7,511 nucleotides of DNA from Mucilaginibacter sp. (GTDB lineage Bacteria; Bacteroidota; Bacteroidia; Sphingobacteriales; Sphingobacteriaceae), in assembly GCA_025934475.1 (NCBI GenBank), contig JAICXZ010000138.1:1-7511 (forward strand), in the 5' to 3' direction. Shown here piece by piece: positions 1-5,802 of the stretch. Each line of letters opens with the position of its first letter. Position 1 is the first letter of the stretch. The notes beneath the pieces are model-generated. The model searched no databases, had not been told where the DNA came from, and worked only from the letters and a program-made list of their open reading frames with translations. The translations under genes were made by a program, and so were the position numbers.

Positions 1-228
1 CCATCAATCCCATGGAACAGGTTACCTCAACTTAAAAAGACCGCTCCGGAATATTATGATACGCTGCTTTCGCACAAATCATGGACGGTGCTGTTCTTCC
101 GTTTTCTTTTCGAAAGGGAAATATCCCTGTATAATCGCATCGTGCGTAAAGAACGCGGCAAAGTAGCCCTGACCGACGTGTCAAAACCTGACATTGAACT
201 GGTAGTAGAAGGGGAAACCATTGGCTAA
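1..228 (+). CDS. C-terminal fragment of a probable membrane fatty-acid desaturase
   Basis: Frame 1 is open from the left edge to a TAA at 226-228, giving 75 residues; the start lies outside the window. The fragment opens with PSIPWNRLPQLKKTAPEYY. In membrane fatty-acid desaturases (FA_desaturase family) the third histidine box, HxxHH, is typically followed by a phrase like L(Y/F)PSIPxxxLPxL, so the fragment appears to begin a few residues after that box. The remainder, with an aromatic stretch (TVLFFRFLFERE) and a charged tail, fits the cytoplasmic C-terminus of such enzymes. The family introduces double bonds or hydroxyls into acyl chains using a di-iron centre. None of the iron-binding histidines is visible, so the assignment rests on this short signature; a related di-iron hydroxylase is the main alternative. 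The stop codon overlaps the palindrome at 224-243. Confidence 0.6.
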   Translation, partial: PSIPWNRLPQLKKTAPEYYDTLLSHKSWTVLFFRFLFEREISLYNRIVRKERGKVALTDVSKPDIELVVEGETIG

Positions 229-243
229 AATTTTTAGCTAAAA
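224..243. repeat. Overlapping AT-rich palindromes next to a promoter
   Basis: GCTAAAA (224-230) and TTTTAGC (232-238) form 7-base arms around one central T. The second arm is also the left half of a perfect 12-base palindrome, TTTTAGCTAAAA (232-243). GCTAAAA therefore occurs twice as a direct repeat (224-230 and 237-243) with an inverted copy between. The element overlaps the stop of the upstream gene and ends 3 bases before the -33 box of the promoter at 247-277. It could be an operator, or a weak terminator for the upstream gene; AT-richness makes chance palindromes more likely here, so function is an inference. Confidence 0.5.
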
Positions 244-246
244 TCC

Positions 247-277
247 TTTGTTTTCTGCATAGCTATTATTATATTTG
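247..277 (+). promoter_or_regulatory. Bacteroidetes-type promoter (TTTG-N19-TAnnTTTG)
   Basis: TTTG at 247-250 and TATATTTG at 270-277 are separated by 19 bases. Both match the -33 (TTTG) and -7 (TAnnTTTG) elements of the Bacteroidetes primary sigma factor, with spacing inside the usual range. Transcription would start several bases after 277, shortly before the ATG at 296. The TTG inside the -7 box is also the start codon of a longer reading-frame variant (275), which would then not be transcribed; this argues for 296 as the true start. Confidence 0.7.
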
Positions 278-295
278 CTAACTATATTAGTAGAT

Positions 296-730
296 ATGAT
301 ACGGGTAACAGCAGCAGAACAGCTGATTATTTTCAGCAGGTATATTGGTCAGCAGGTAGTAATTACAAGTTTTTTAAGTGGCGAAGAAAGCGTCGGTACG
401 CTGAGGGGTACAAGGCAAGGTGCATTGCTCGTTGCTATAGACGACGTAAACCGATGGATTCCATTGAATGACAGCTTCAGGGTGAGCGAAGTGAAGTTAC
501 TGCTTAAGCCTTTAAAAAAACTAACCGCCGCTATCATAGATACTGCCAACAATCTGCCCGTACAGGCATTTATTACTCCCTACTACCAGCAACTGGGATT
601 TGATATGCCGGTATTTCTTTCTCCTGGTCATGCGGCCAATTGCAAATATGTTGAGGAGCTCGGCCTGGCTGATTACCGCACGACTGACGAAATCCTGGAA
701 TATGGTCGTCGTGCTTTGGTAAGAGTTTAA
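296..730 (+). CDS. Hypothetical protein, 144 residues
   Basis: I do not recognise this protein. The frame can be extended to a TTG at 275, but that codon lies inside the -7 promoter element, so the ATG at 296 is preferred. There is no signal peptide or membrane segment, so it is probably cytoplasmic. Residues about 10-72 alternate hydrophobic and polar residues with turn-forming glycines (YIGQQVVITSF, VGTLRG, GALLVAIDD), suggesting a small beta-barrel of SH3 or Sm type, ending in LLLKPLKKL. Residues about 88-144 contain FITPYYQQLGFDMPVFLSPG and a probable alpha-helical end (TTDEILEYGRRALVRV). The only cysteine is at 116. It has its own promoter and is followed by about 100 non-coding bases, so it is probably monocistronic. 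A role in nucleic-acid binding or regulation would be a guess. Confidence 0.75.
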   Translation: MIRVTAAEQLIIFSRYIGQQVVITSFLSGEESVGTLRGTRQGALLVAIDDVNRWIPLNDSFRVSEVKLLLKPLKKLTAAIIDTANNLPVQAFITPYYQQLGFDMPVFLSPGHAANCKYVEELGLADYRTTDEILEYGRRALVRV

Positions 731-833
731 AAACTATTTCCCATTCGTTAGCGTTTTATGCCCTGATGAACGTAGGGTTAACCAAAACATCACATATTTT
801 GGTTTCCTTTGCAATATAAATAACAGGGCGAGA

Positions 834-1742
834 ATGAGCCGTTCCGGAAAAATTAAGATTATAATATCAGCAGTAGTTATCCTGTTCCTGGCAGCTTTTG
901 CCGAGCACCGGCATGATGCGCAAAAACTTGATATTACCGGCAAGCTCCGCAACAAGGAAATGGACGAGATTTCGGGTATCGCTGCTTCTGCTATTCGGAA
1001 GGACATTTACTATGTTCACAACGACAGCGGTGATACCAGCCGTTTTTTTGCGATAACTCCTGACGGGAATTTAAAAAACACTATTTACTACAAGGGCGAT
1101 CCAAAGGAAATACTGGGTGCCCGCGATTGCGAAGACATCGCTGTAAGTATCGGTCCAAAAAAGGGTAAAAGTTATATCTATATGGGCGATGTAGGCGATA
1201 ACGGAGCCGAACGGAAATATATAACCGTATACCGTATTGAGGAGAAAGCCGAATGGGCAAAAGACAGCCTGGTAAAAAATGCCGAAGCTGTGCCGGTGCA
1301 TTTTAAGTATCCCAACGGTCCGCGCGATGCCGAGACATTGATGATTGATCCCATCGAAAAGCTCATCTACATAGTCTCGAAGCGCGAAGATTCGGTGATG
1401 GTGTACACGTCACCTCTAAACTTTAAACCCGACGATACGCTGACGCTTACTAAACGCTGCACGCTTTATTTCAGTGGCTTCCGGCCTTTTAAATGGATAA
1501 CTGCCGGAGATATTTCCCGCGACGGGCAACAAATACTTCTGAAGAGCTACGAGAAGGTTTATTACTGGAAACGTGTGGACAACGAGCCTGTTTGGAAAAC
1601 TATGCTCCGCAAGCCAACCGAGCTACCCTATAAACCCGAAAAACAAGGCGAGGCCATTGGATTTACGCTCGACGGAAAAGGCTACTACACCACCAGCGAA
1701 GGCGTGTTTGCGCCAATCTATTATTATAACATACCGCAATAA
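834..1742 (+). CDS. Exported beta-propeller-like protein (phytase-like/SdiA-regulated type)
   Basis: 302 residues. A basic N-terminus is followed by a hydrophobic segment (about 9-23, ending AAFA), which reads as a signal peptide or membrane anchor; there is no lipobox cysteine, so the protein is periplasmic or anchored rather than a lipoprotein. The rest carries motifs spaced like propeller blades: EISGIA (45-50) with HNDSGD (62-67), DCEDIA (98-103) with GDVGDN (118-123), DAETL (165-169), TAGDISRDG (223-231), GEAIGF (272-277) and TTSEG (286-290). The repeated acidic phrases around E-x-x-G, C-E-D and D-A-E, with HNDSGD, recall the phytase-like esterase and SdiA-regulated families, where acidic residues at blade tops can bind metal. 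Substrate and activity are unknown. The gene lies 67 bases upstream of the serine hydrolase in the same direction, so the two may be co-transcribed. Confidence 0.8.
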   Translation: MSRSGKIKIIISAVVILFLAAFAEHRHDAQKLDITGKLRNKEMDEISGIAASAIRKDIYYVHNDSGDTSRFFAITPDGNLKNTIYYKGDPKEILGARDCEDIAVSIGPKKGKSYIYMGDVGDNGAERKYITVYRIEEKAEWAKDSLVKNAEAVPVHFKYPNGPRDAETLMIDPIEKLIYIVSKREDSVMVYTSPLNFKPDDTLTLTKRCTLYFSGFRPFKWITAGDISRDGQQILLKSYEKVYYWKRVDNEPVWKTMLRKPTELPYKPEKQGEAIGFTLDGKGYYTTSEGVFAPIYYYNIPQ

Positions 1743-1809
1743 TTGTTACCTGTTCCGGAGCAACGAAAGCTCATCCGTGTGCGTCATATAGCCGTAAACT
1801 CCGACGCAT

Positions 1810-3210
1810 ATGAAAAAGACAGCCTTTGTTCTGCTACTTTTCCTGACGTTCAATCAATCATTCGCCCAGGAACAAAAACTGCAGGAAATCATTAAGCCAT
1901 ATGGCATCCCCGGCATGCAGTTGGTTTGCATTAAGGGAAACAAAGTGCAAAACGTTAATGTTGGTGTGATTGCTAAGGGATCAGATAAGAAGGTCACCTC
2001 CAATACTGTGTTTGAGGCTGCGTCGCTGAGCAAGTGCATTTTCTCGTATATCGTGATGCGTTTATACGACAGGGGCATGATCGACCTGGACAGGCCGCTG
2101 ATAGATTATGTTGGCAGCTATCAGCGGTTTGATCCGAAAGATCCGAGGTATGCGAAAATAACGGCGAGAATGGTGCTTCGCCACACTACTGGTTTACCTA
2201 ATTGGGGGGATAAATATGCGGAACTTATCTTTCCACCCGACAGCACTTTCTCTTATTCTGGCGAGGGATTTCAGTATCTGCAACACGTCGTTGAAAAGCT
2301 GACGGGCAAATCGCTGAACGAACTCGCACAGCAGGAGGTATTTACCCCGCTCGGCATGACGAACAGCAGTTACGAATGGACTGACAAATTTGATACGCTG
2401 GCAGCCTTTGGCAATAGCCCGGATGCTATAAAATCTCACAAAGGCCAGCGGGCTGCTTCGAGTCTGCTTACCTGCGCACATGATTACGCGCTGTTTTTGC
2501 AGGCACTGATAGCCGGCAAAGGACTAAAACCCGAGACTCGAACGATGATGTTTACCACTGCATCATACGCGAATTGGTTCAAACATAACATTGATACCGG
2601 GGCGAGAAAGCATGTTACCTGGGGCCTTGGAGTTGGCCTGCAGGAAAACGAGACCGGTAAATGGTTATGGCACTGGGGCGATAATGGCGATTTCAAGGCA
2701 TTTTACATTGCCAACCCGGAGAAGAAGGAGATATTGGTTTATTTCACATACTGCACCTGGGGCCTGCATGTTACTACTGATATCCTGAATACCTTCCTGC
2801 CCAAACAAACCTGGTGGCCACCTATCTGGAACGGATACCAGTTTCACGAATTAAAGCGAATGAAAACCTTCTGGGCAAAGCTTGATAAACAGGGCTATGA
2901 TCATGCCTCCGAAGTATCAAAGGAGATGAAGCAAAAAGACGCCGGCTTTAATTTGCCCGAAGATGATGTAAATGATCTGGGCTTCATCCTGCTGCGGGAT
3001 GATAAAAGGCAGCAAGCCGTTGACATATTTAAATATAATCTCGTCGAGCATCCCAATAGCGCAAATGCCTATGATAGTATTGCGGAAGGCTATGAGGCGC
3101 TTGGCCAAAATGAATTGGCAGTTACCAACTTCAAGAAGGCAGTTGAGCTGAATCCTAAAAACACTTATGCGGCGGAGCGGATCAAAAAACTGCAGGGTGG
3201 GAGTAAGTAA
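1810..3210 (+). CDS. Exported beta-lactamase-fold serine hydrolase with C-terminal TPRs
   Basis: 466 residues. The N-terminus (MKKTAFVLLLFLTFNQSFAQ) is a signal peptide, with likely cleavage after A19. Residues about 25-330 form a class C beta-lactamase/penicillin-binding-protein-like domain (Beta-lactamase family, PF00144). The nucleophile motif SxxK is S72-L-S-K75, the second motif is Y149-S-G151 in place of Y-x-N, and the third is H288-W-G290 in place of KTG. These variants are usual in the esterase/D-aminopeptidase-like branch, so peptide or ester hydrolysis is more likely than antibiotic resistance. Residues about 386-451 form two tetratricopeptide repeats (DLGFILLRDDKRQQAVDIF; YDSIAEGYEALGQNELAV), a common appendage in Bacteroidetes. 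No Bacteroidetes-type -7 box was found in the 67 bases upstream, which supports co-transcription with the upstream gene. The physiological substrate is unknown. Confidence 0.9.
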   Translation: MKKTAFVLLLFLTFNQSFAQEQKLQEIIKPYGIPGMQLVCIKGNKVQNVNVGVIAKGSDKKVTSNTVFEAASLSKCIFSYIVMRLYDRGMIDLDRPLIDYVGSYQRFDPKDPRYAKITARMVLRHTTGLPNWGDKYAELIFPPDSTFSYSGEGFQYLQHVVEKLTGKSLNELAQQEVFTPLGMTNSSYEWTDKFDTLAAFGNSPDAIKSHKGQRAASSLLTCAHDYALFLQALIAGKGLKPETRTMMFTTASYANWFKHNIDTGARKHVTWGLGVGLQENETGKWLWHWGDNGDFKAFYIANPEKKEILVYFTYCTWGLHVTTDILNTFLPKQTWWPPIWNGYQFHELKRMKTFWAKLDKQGYDHASEVSKEMKQKDAGFNLPEDDVNDLGFILLRDDKRQQAVDIFKYNLVEHPNSANAYDSIAEGYEALGQNELAVTNFKKAVELNPKNTYAAERIKKLQGGSK

Positions 3211-3407
3211 GAAATATAATTAAATGTTATTACGACGAACAGCCTTGGAAGGTGAGATGGGGCGAAGAGAAATCTTTTTGAATAAGCATATCGCAGCCGT
3301 CCGCTTTTAAAAGATTTGTCATCCGCGCCCGGCGTTACCCCTTCCTGTGGATTCGAAATCACATGATTTTCATTTAAAATAATTGCGGCGAAATGCTGGT
3401 TTAACAA
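3211..3407. other. Convergent intergenic region without a supported gene
   Basis: This 197-base stretch separates the plus-strand serine hydrolase from the minus-strand oxidoreductase. A minus-strand frame of 80 codons spans it, but it runs into the end of the hydrolase gene, shows no domain and has an unnatural composition, so I do not call it. The stretch contains the inverted repeat at 3270-3317 and a short AAATCA-CA-TGATTT palindrome (3356-3369). TAATTG (3380-3385) pairs with CAATTA (3405-3410) across the end of the oxidoreductase gene. The last pair could be a weak terminator in the minus direction, since AT-rich sequence follows it, but no GC-rich stem with a T-run is visible for either gene. 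Confidence 0.6.
3270..3317. repeat. 9-bp perfect inverted repeat with 30-base spacer
   Basis: AAATCTTTT (3270-3278) and AAAAGATTT (3309-3317) are exact reverse complements, separated by 30 bases that include a GC-richer core around GCAGCCGTCCGC. The arms do not extend on either side. In a transcript from either strand this would form an A/U-rich stem with a large loop. It could contribute to termination between the converging genes or be the remnant of a dispersed intergenic repeat. Confidence 0.4.
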
Positions 3408-4658
3408 TTACTCAAACCGCTCAACCTCGTACGGCTTGATATCAACCGAAGTTTTCGCACCGGTTAACGCTTCAGTAATCAGCTTCCCGGTTGCTGGCCC
3501 AAGACTCAATCCAATCATCGCATGACCTGTAGCGACTGCCAGGTTACTATATTTCTTTGACATACCGATATAAGGCATGCCATCAGGCGACACTGGTCTG
3601 AAACCAAACCAAATATCTTTTTCAGCGGGCACGTCCAGTTTAAAATCCGGGAAATATTTAGGCACCGACTCAACAATACCGCGAACCCGGTTCATGTTGA
3701 CCTTGTCGTTGATCTTACCCACTTCCATCGTTCCACCATAACGGATGCTATTATTCATTGGGGTAACAGCGACCCGGGCCTCGCATAAAATGGATGGTAT
3801 GGTCATGTGTTTAGATTCATCCTGCAGCACCATGAAGGAATAACCTTTACCTGGCATCAGAGGGATCCTTAACCCGGTTAGTCTCGCCACCGCCGGTGAC
3901 CATGAGCCCGTCGCGATCACATAGGCGTCGCCTTTGAATTCCTTGCTATCACTGCCGACGGAGTGTATTCTCGCTGAATCGTGATTAATCCTTGTAATGC
4001 ACGTATTTCGATGCATAATGACGCCTTCGTCCTCAAGATACTTAACGAGCACCTTCATCAGTTGGTTAGGATATAAATGCGAGTCGCAGTGGTAATGTAC
4101 CGCGCCTGCTATATCAAGCTCAACGTTAGGCTGTAATTTGGCGCATTCGTCAGGTGACAGGTATTGAGCATCGAGACCCAGATTAGTGGCTTCTTCGGCA
4201 AGATGTTTTTCTTCTTCCACCATTTTGGATGTTTTGAATAACATCAGGATGCCTTTATCTTCCATGCCAAATTGTAGCTTGGTGTCCTGCTGAAAATCGT
4301 GGTAAAGCTTACTGCTCAGCAATGAAATATCGCGCAAAGGGCCAGCCGAACGATCGACATGCTTTTTGGTGGCGCTTTTCATGAATTTGAGCCCCCAGCC
4401 AATCAGCTCGGAATTCAGCGACGGTCTCACATAAAACGGACTCTTACTGTCGAACATCCAGCGGATGCCTTGCTCTATCATGCCCGGCGCAGCCAGCGGC
4501 ACAAAGTGGCTGGGTGTGATCATGCCGGCATTGCCGTAGGAACAGTTATCAGACAAGTCGCCCTGGTCAATCACTTCAACTTCCCAACCTGATTTATGCA
4601 GGTAATAAGCCGAAAAAAGACCAATTACCCCGCCACCGATTATTATTGCTTTACTCAT
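3408..4658 (-). CDS. DadA-like FAD-dependent D-amino acid oxidoreductase, probably acting on cis-4-hydroxy-D-proline
   Basis: 416 residues, the usual length for the DadA branch of the DAO family (PF01266). The N-terminal Rossmann motif is G8-G-G10-V-I-G13, and D31 at the end of the second strand would bind the ribose of FAD. The C-terminal FAD-domain signature is FGFRPVSPDGMPYIG (351-365) followed by TGHAMIGLSLGPATG (377-391), typical of D-amino acid dehydrogenases. No signal peptide is seen; the initial hydrophobic run is the FAD-binding strand. It is the last gene of the minus-strand cluster, 64 bases after the 4-hydroxyproline epimerase. The predicted reaction is therefore oxidation of cis-4-hydroxy-D-proline to delta1-pyrroline-4-hydroxy-2-carboxylate, feeding electrons to the respiratory chain or to oxygen. 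The family call is firm; substrate comes from context, and D-proline or D-alanine remain possible. Whether it is a dehydrogenase or an oxidase cannot be read from sequence. Confidence 0.9.
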   Translation of the reverse strand: MSKAIIIGGGVIGLFSAYYLHKSGWEVEVIDQGDLSDNCSYGNAGMITPSHFVPLAAPGMIEQGIRWMFDSKSPFYVRPSLNSELIGWGLKFMKSATKKHVDRSAGPLRDISLLSSKLYHDFQQDTKLQFGMEDKGILMLFKTSKMVEEEKHLAEEATNLGLDAQYLSPDECAKLQPNVELDIAGAVHYHCDSHLYPNQLMKVLVKYLEDEGVIMHRNTCITRINHDSARIHSVGSDSKEFKGDAYVIATGSWSPAVARLTGLRIPLMPGKGYSFMVLQDESKHMTIPSILCEARVAVTPMNNSIRYGGTMEVGKINDKVNMNRVRGIVESVPKYFPDFKLDVPAEKDIWFGFRPVSPDGMPYIGMSKKYSNLAVATGHAMIGLSLGPATGKLITEALTGAKTSVDIKPYEVERFE

Positions 4659-4690
4659 ATATATTTTAGTACACTAGCCATTGCTTTTTC

Positions 4691-4706
4691 GCGGTGCGCC
4701 AACCGC
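4691..4706. repeat. Small GC-rich hairpin between epimerase and oxidoreductase genes
   Basis: GCGGT (4691-4695) and ACCGC (4702-4706) form a perfect 5-base stem with a 6-base loop, within a GC-rich patch flanked by AT-rich sequence in the 64-base gap. In the direction of transcription (minus) the stem is followed by A-rich rather than T-rich sequence, so it is not an intrinsic terminator. It could be an mRNA processing or stability element; the stem is short enough to be chance. Confidence 0.25.
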
Positions 4707-4722
4707 CCTGCGCCTTGCAATA

Positions 4723-5724
4723 TTATATTACCTGGAACCCGTAAGCATACGGATCCTCATCGTCTATCTTAATCGTGTTATAACCATATACCCGTGCCCA
4801 GCCTTCGATACCGGGGATGATCGCTGGTTTATCTCCGATCTTCACCTCATCCTCTACCGTGCCTATAAACTGGCTGCCAATGATGCTTTCATGGATAAAT
4901 TTATCACCCTTTTTCAGTTTCCCTTTAGCATGCCATTGAGCCATACGTGCCGAGGTCCCTGTGCCGCAAGGTGAACGATCAATCGCTTTATCTCCATAGA
5001 ACACCGCATTGCGCGCGGTGGCGTCGGGCGAAATCGTAGACCCTGTCCAAAGGATATGCGTGCAGGTATTGATAATCGGATTTTCAGGATGAACGAATGT
5101 GTATTTTTCATTGATCCGTTGGCGCATCACCCTGCTCCAGGCGATGAGTTGATCGGCACTATAATGCTCGAGCCCTTTAAAATTAGGCTGAACATCAACA
5201 ATGGCATAAAAATTACCGCCATAACTAACGTCAACCGTCAACGTGCCCAGATCAGGGCATTCAACTTCGAGATTTTCCGCAGCGAGGTAAGCAGGAACAT
5301 TGGTAAGCTTAACTGACTTTACCTTTCTTCCCTCCTGCTTGTATTCAATCAATACCAGCCCAGCAGGCACTTCCATACGAACGATGCCCGGTGTTTTTGG
5401 GATAATCAACCCCTCTTCTATGGCAATTGTGATGGTTCCGATAGTTCCGTGCCCGCACATAGGCAGGCAACCACTGGTTTCAATAAACAGCACGGCTACG
5501 TCGTTGTCCGGATTATGCGGCGGATACAAAATACTTCCGGACATCATATCGTGCCCACGAGGCTCAAACATCAGGCCTTTGCGTATCCAATCGTATTCTT
5601 TTAAAAAGTGCTGGCGCTTCTCGCTCATGTTGGCGCCTTCAAGATTTGGGCCACCACCGGCGACCAGTCGCACCGGGTTACCGCAGGTATGCGCGTCTAT
5701 ACAGAAGAATGTTTTATTTCCCAT
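4723..5724 (-). CDS. lhpA: 4-hydroxyproline 2-epimerase
   Basis: 333 residues, the normal length for the proline racemase superfamily (PF05544). It interconverts trans-4-hydroxy-L-proline and cis-4-hydroxy-D-proline without a cofactor, using two cysteines as acid and base. Both are present: C90 in MCGHGTIG (89-96) and C253 in DRSPCGTGTSARMA (249-262). A cysteine rather than threonine at the second position separates epimerases/racemases from the related trans-3-hydroxy-L-proline dehydratases. The N-terminal IDAHTCGNPVRLVAGGGP and SGCLP just before the first cysteine are typical of 4-hydroxyproline epimerases. The protein is cytoplasmic. It sits between an alpha-ketoglutarate semialdehyde dehydrogenase and a D-amino acid oxidoreductase, exactly the partners of the hydroxyproline pathway. 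The start follows a hairpin (5734-5753) by only a few bases, with no Shine-Dalgarno sequence. Proline racemase activity is the main alternative and is disfavoured by context. The symbol follows Pseudomonas usage. Confidence 0.93.
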   Translation of the reverse strand: MGNKTFFCIDAHTCGNPVRLVAGGGPNLEGANMSEKRQHFLKEYDWIRKGLMFEPRGHDMMSGSILYPPHNPDNDVAVLFIETSGCLPMCGHGTIGTITIAIEEGLIIPKTPGIVRMEVPAGLVLIEYKQEGRKVKSVKLTNVPAYLAAENLEVECPDLGTLTVDVSYGGNFYAIVDVQPNFKGLEHYSADQLIAWSRVMRQRINEKYTFVHPENPIINTCTHILWTGSTISPDATARNAVFYGDKAIDRSPCGTGTSARMAQWHAKGKLKKGDKFIHESIIGSQFIGTVEDEVKIGDKPAIIPGIEGWARVYGYNTIKIDDEDPYAYGFQVI

Positions 5725-5733
5725 CTTTATTAT

Positions 5734-5753
5734 AGAATCTCAAGGTAGATTCT
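5734..5753 (-). repeat. Perfect 7-bp hairpin just upstream of the epimerase start
   Basis: AGAATCT (5734-5740) and AGATTCT (5747-5753) are exact reverse complements around a 6-base loop. On the transcribed strand the stem ends 9 bases before the epimerase ATG (5724). No T-run follows, so it does not look like an intrinsic terminator. It may tune epimerase translation or protect a processed mRNA end; that role is an inference. Confidence 0.5.
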
Positions 5754-5771
5754 TCGGTCGAAAATACTTTC

Positions 5772-5799
5772 CGACCTCAGACTTCTGACTTCAGACTTC
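5772..5799. repeat. Heptanucleotide tandem repeat, four units
   Basis: Four consecutive 7-base units fit NGACYTC: CGACCTC (5772-5778), AGACTTC (5779-5785), TGACTTC (5786-5792) and AGACTTC (5793-5799). The next 7 bases to the left (TACTTTC) are diverged. The array starts 3 bases beyond the stop codon of the aldehyde dehydrogenase and fills much of the 78-base gap before the epimerase. Seven-base periodicity is not codon-linked, so it is an intergenic repeat, not a decayed coding end. The first base of the unit varies between copies. Confidence 0.75.
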
Positions 5800-5802
5800 C
5801 GT

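Noticed and set aside
804..811. TTCCTTTG as a -7 box for the propeller gene at 834
   Set aside because: It differs from TAnnTTTG only at the second base and is well placed, but no TTTG or TTG lies 17-23 bases upstream, so support is too weak for a feature.
1743..1809. TGTTCCGGAGCA near-palindrome between propeller and serine hydrolase genes
   Set aside because: It needs a G-T wobble and has no loop or T-run, so it supports neither a terminator nor an operator call.
1810..3210. Antibiotic-resistance beta-lactamase
   Set aside because: The second and third motifs are YSG and HWG rather than YxN and KTG, and a TPR tail is present; this fits the broad serine hydrolase family better than a resistance enzyme.
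3165..3407. 80-codon minus-strand frame in the convergent gap
   Set aside because: It overlaps the end of the serine hydrolase, has no domain, and contains the inverted repeat as part of its putative coding sequence.
5300..5788. 162-codon plus-strand frame opposite the epimerase
   Set aside because: It is antisense to a gene with full catalytic motifs and runs through the tandem repeat; its composition is that of a shadow frame.
5772..5799. Tandem heptamers as a CRISPR array
   Set aside because: Units are 7 bases with no spacers, and no cas genes are nearby.
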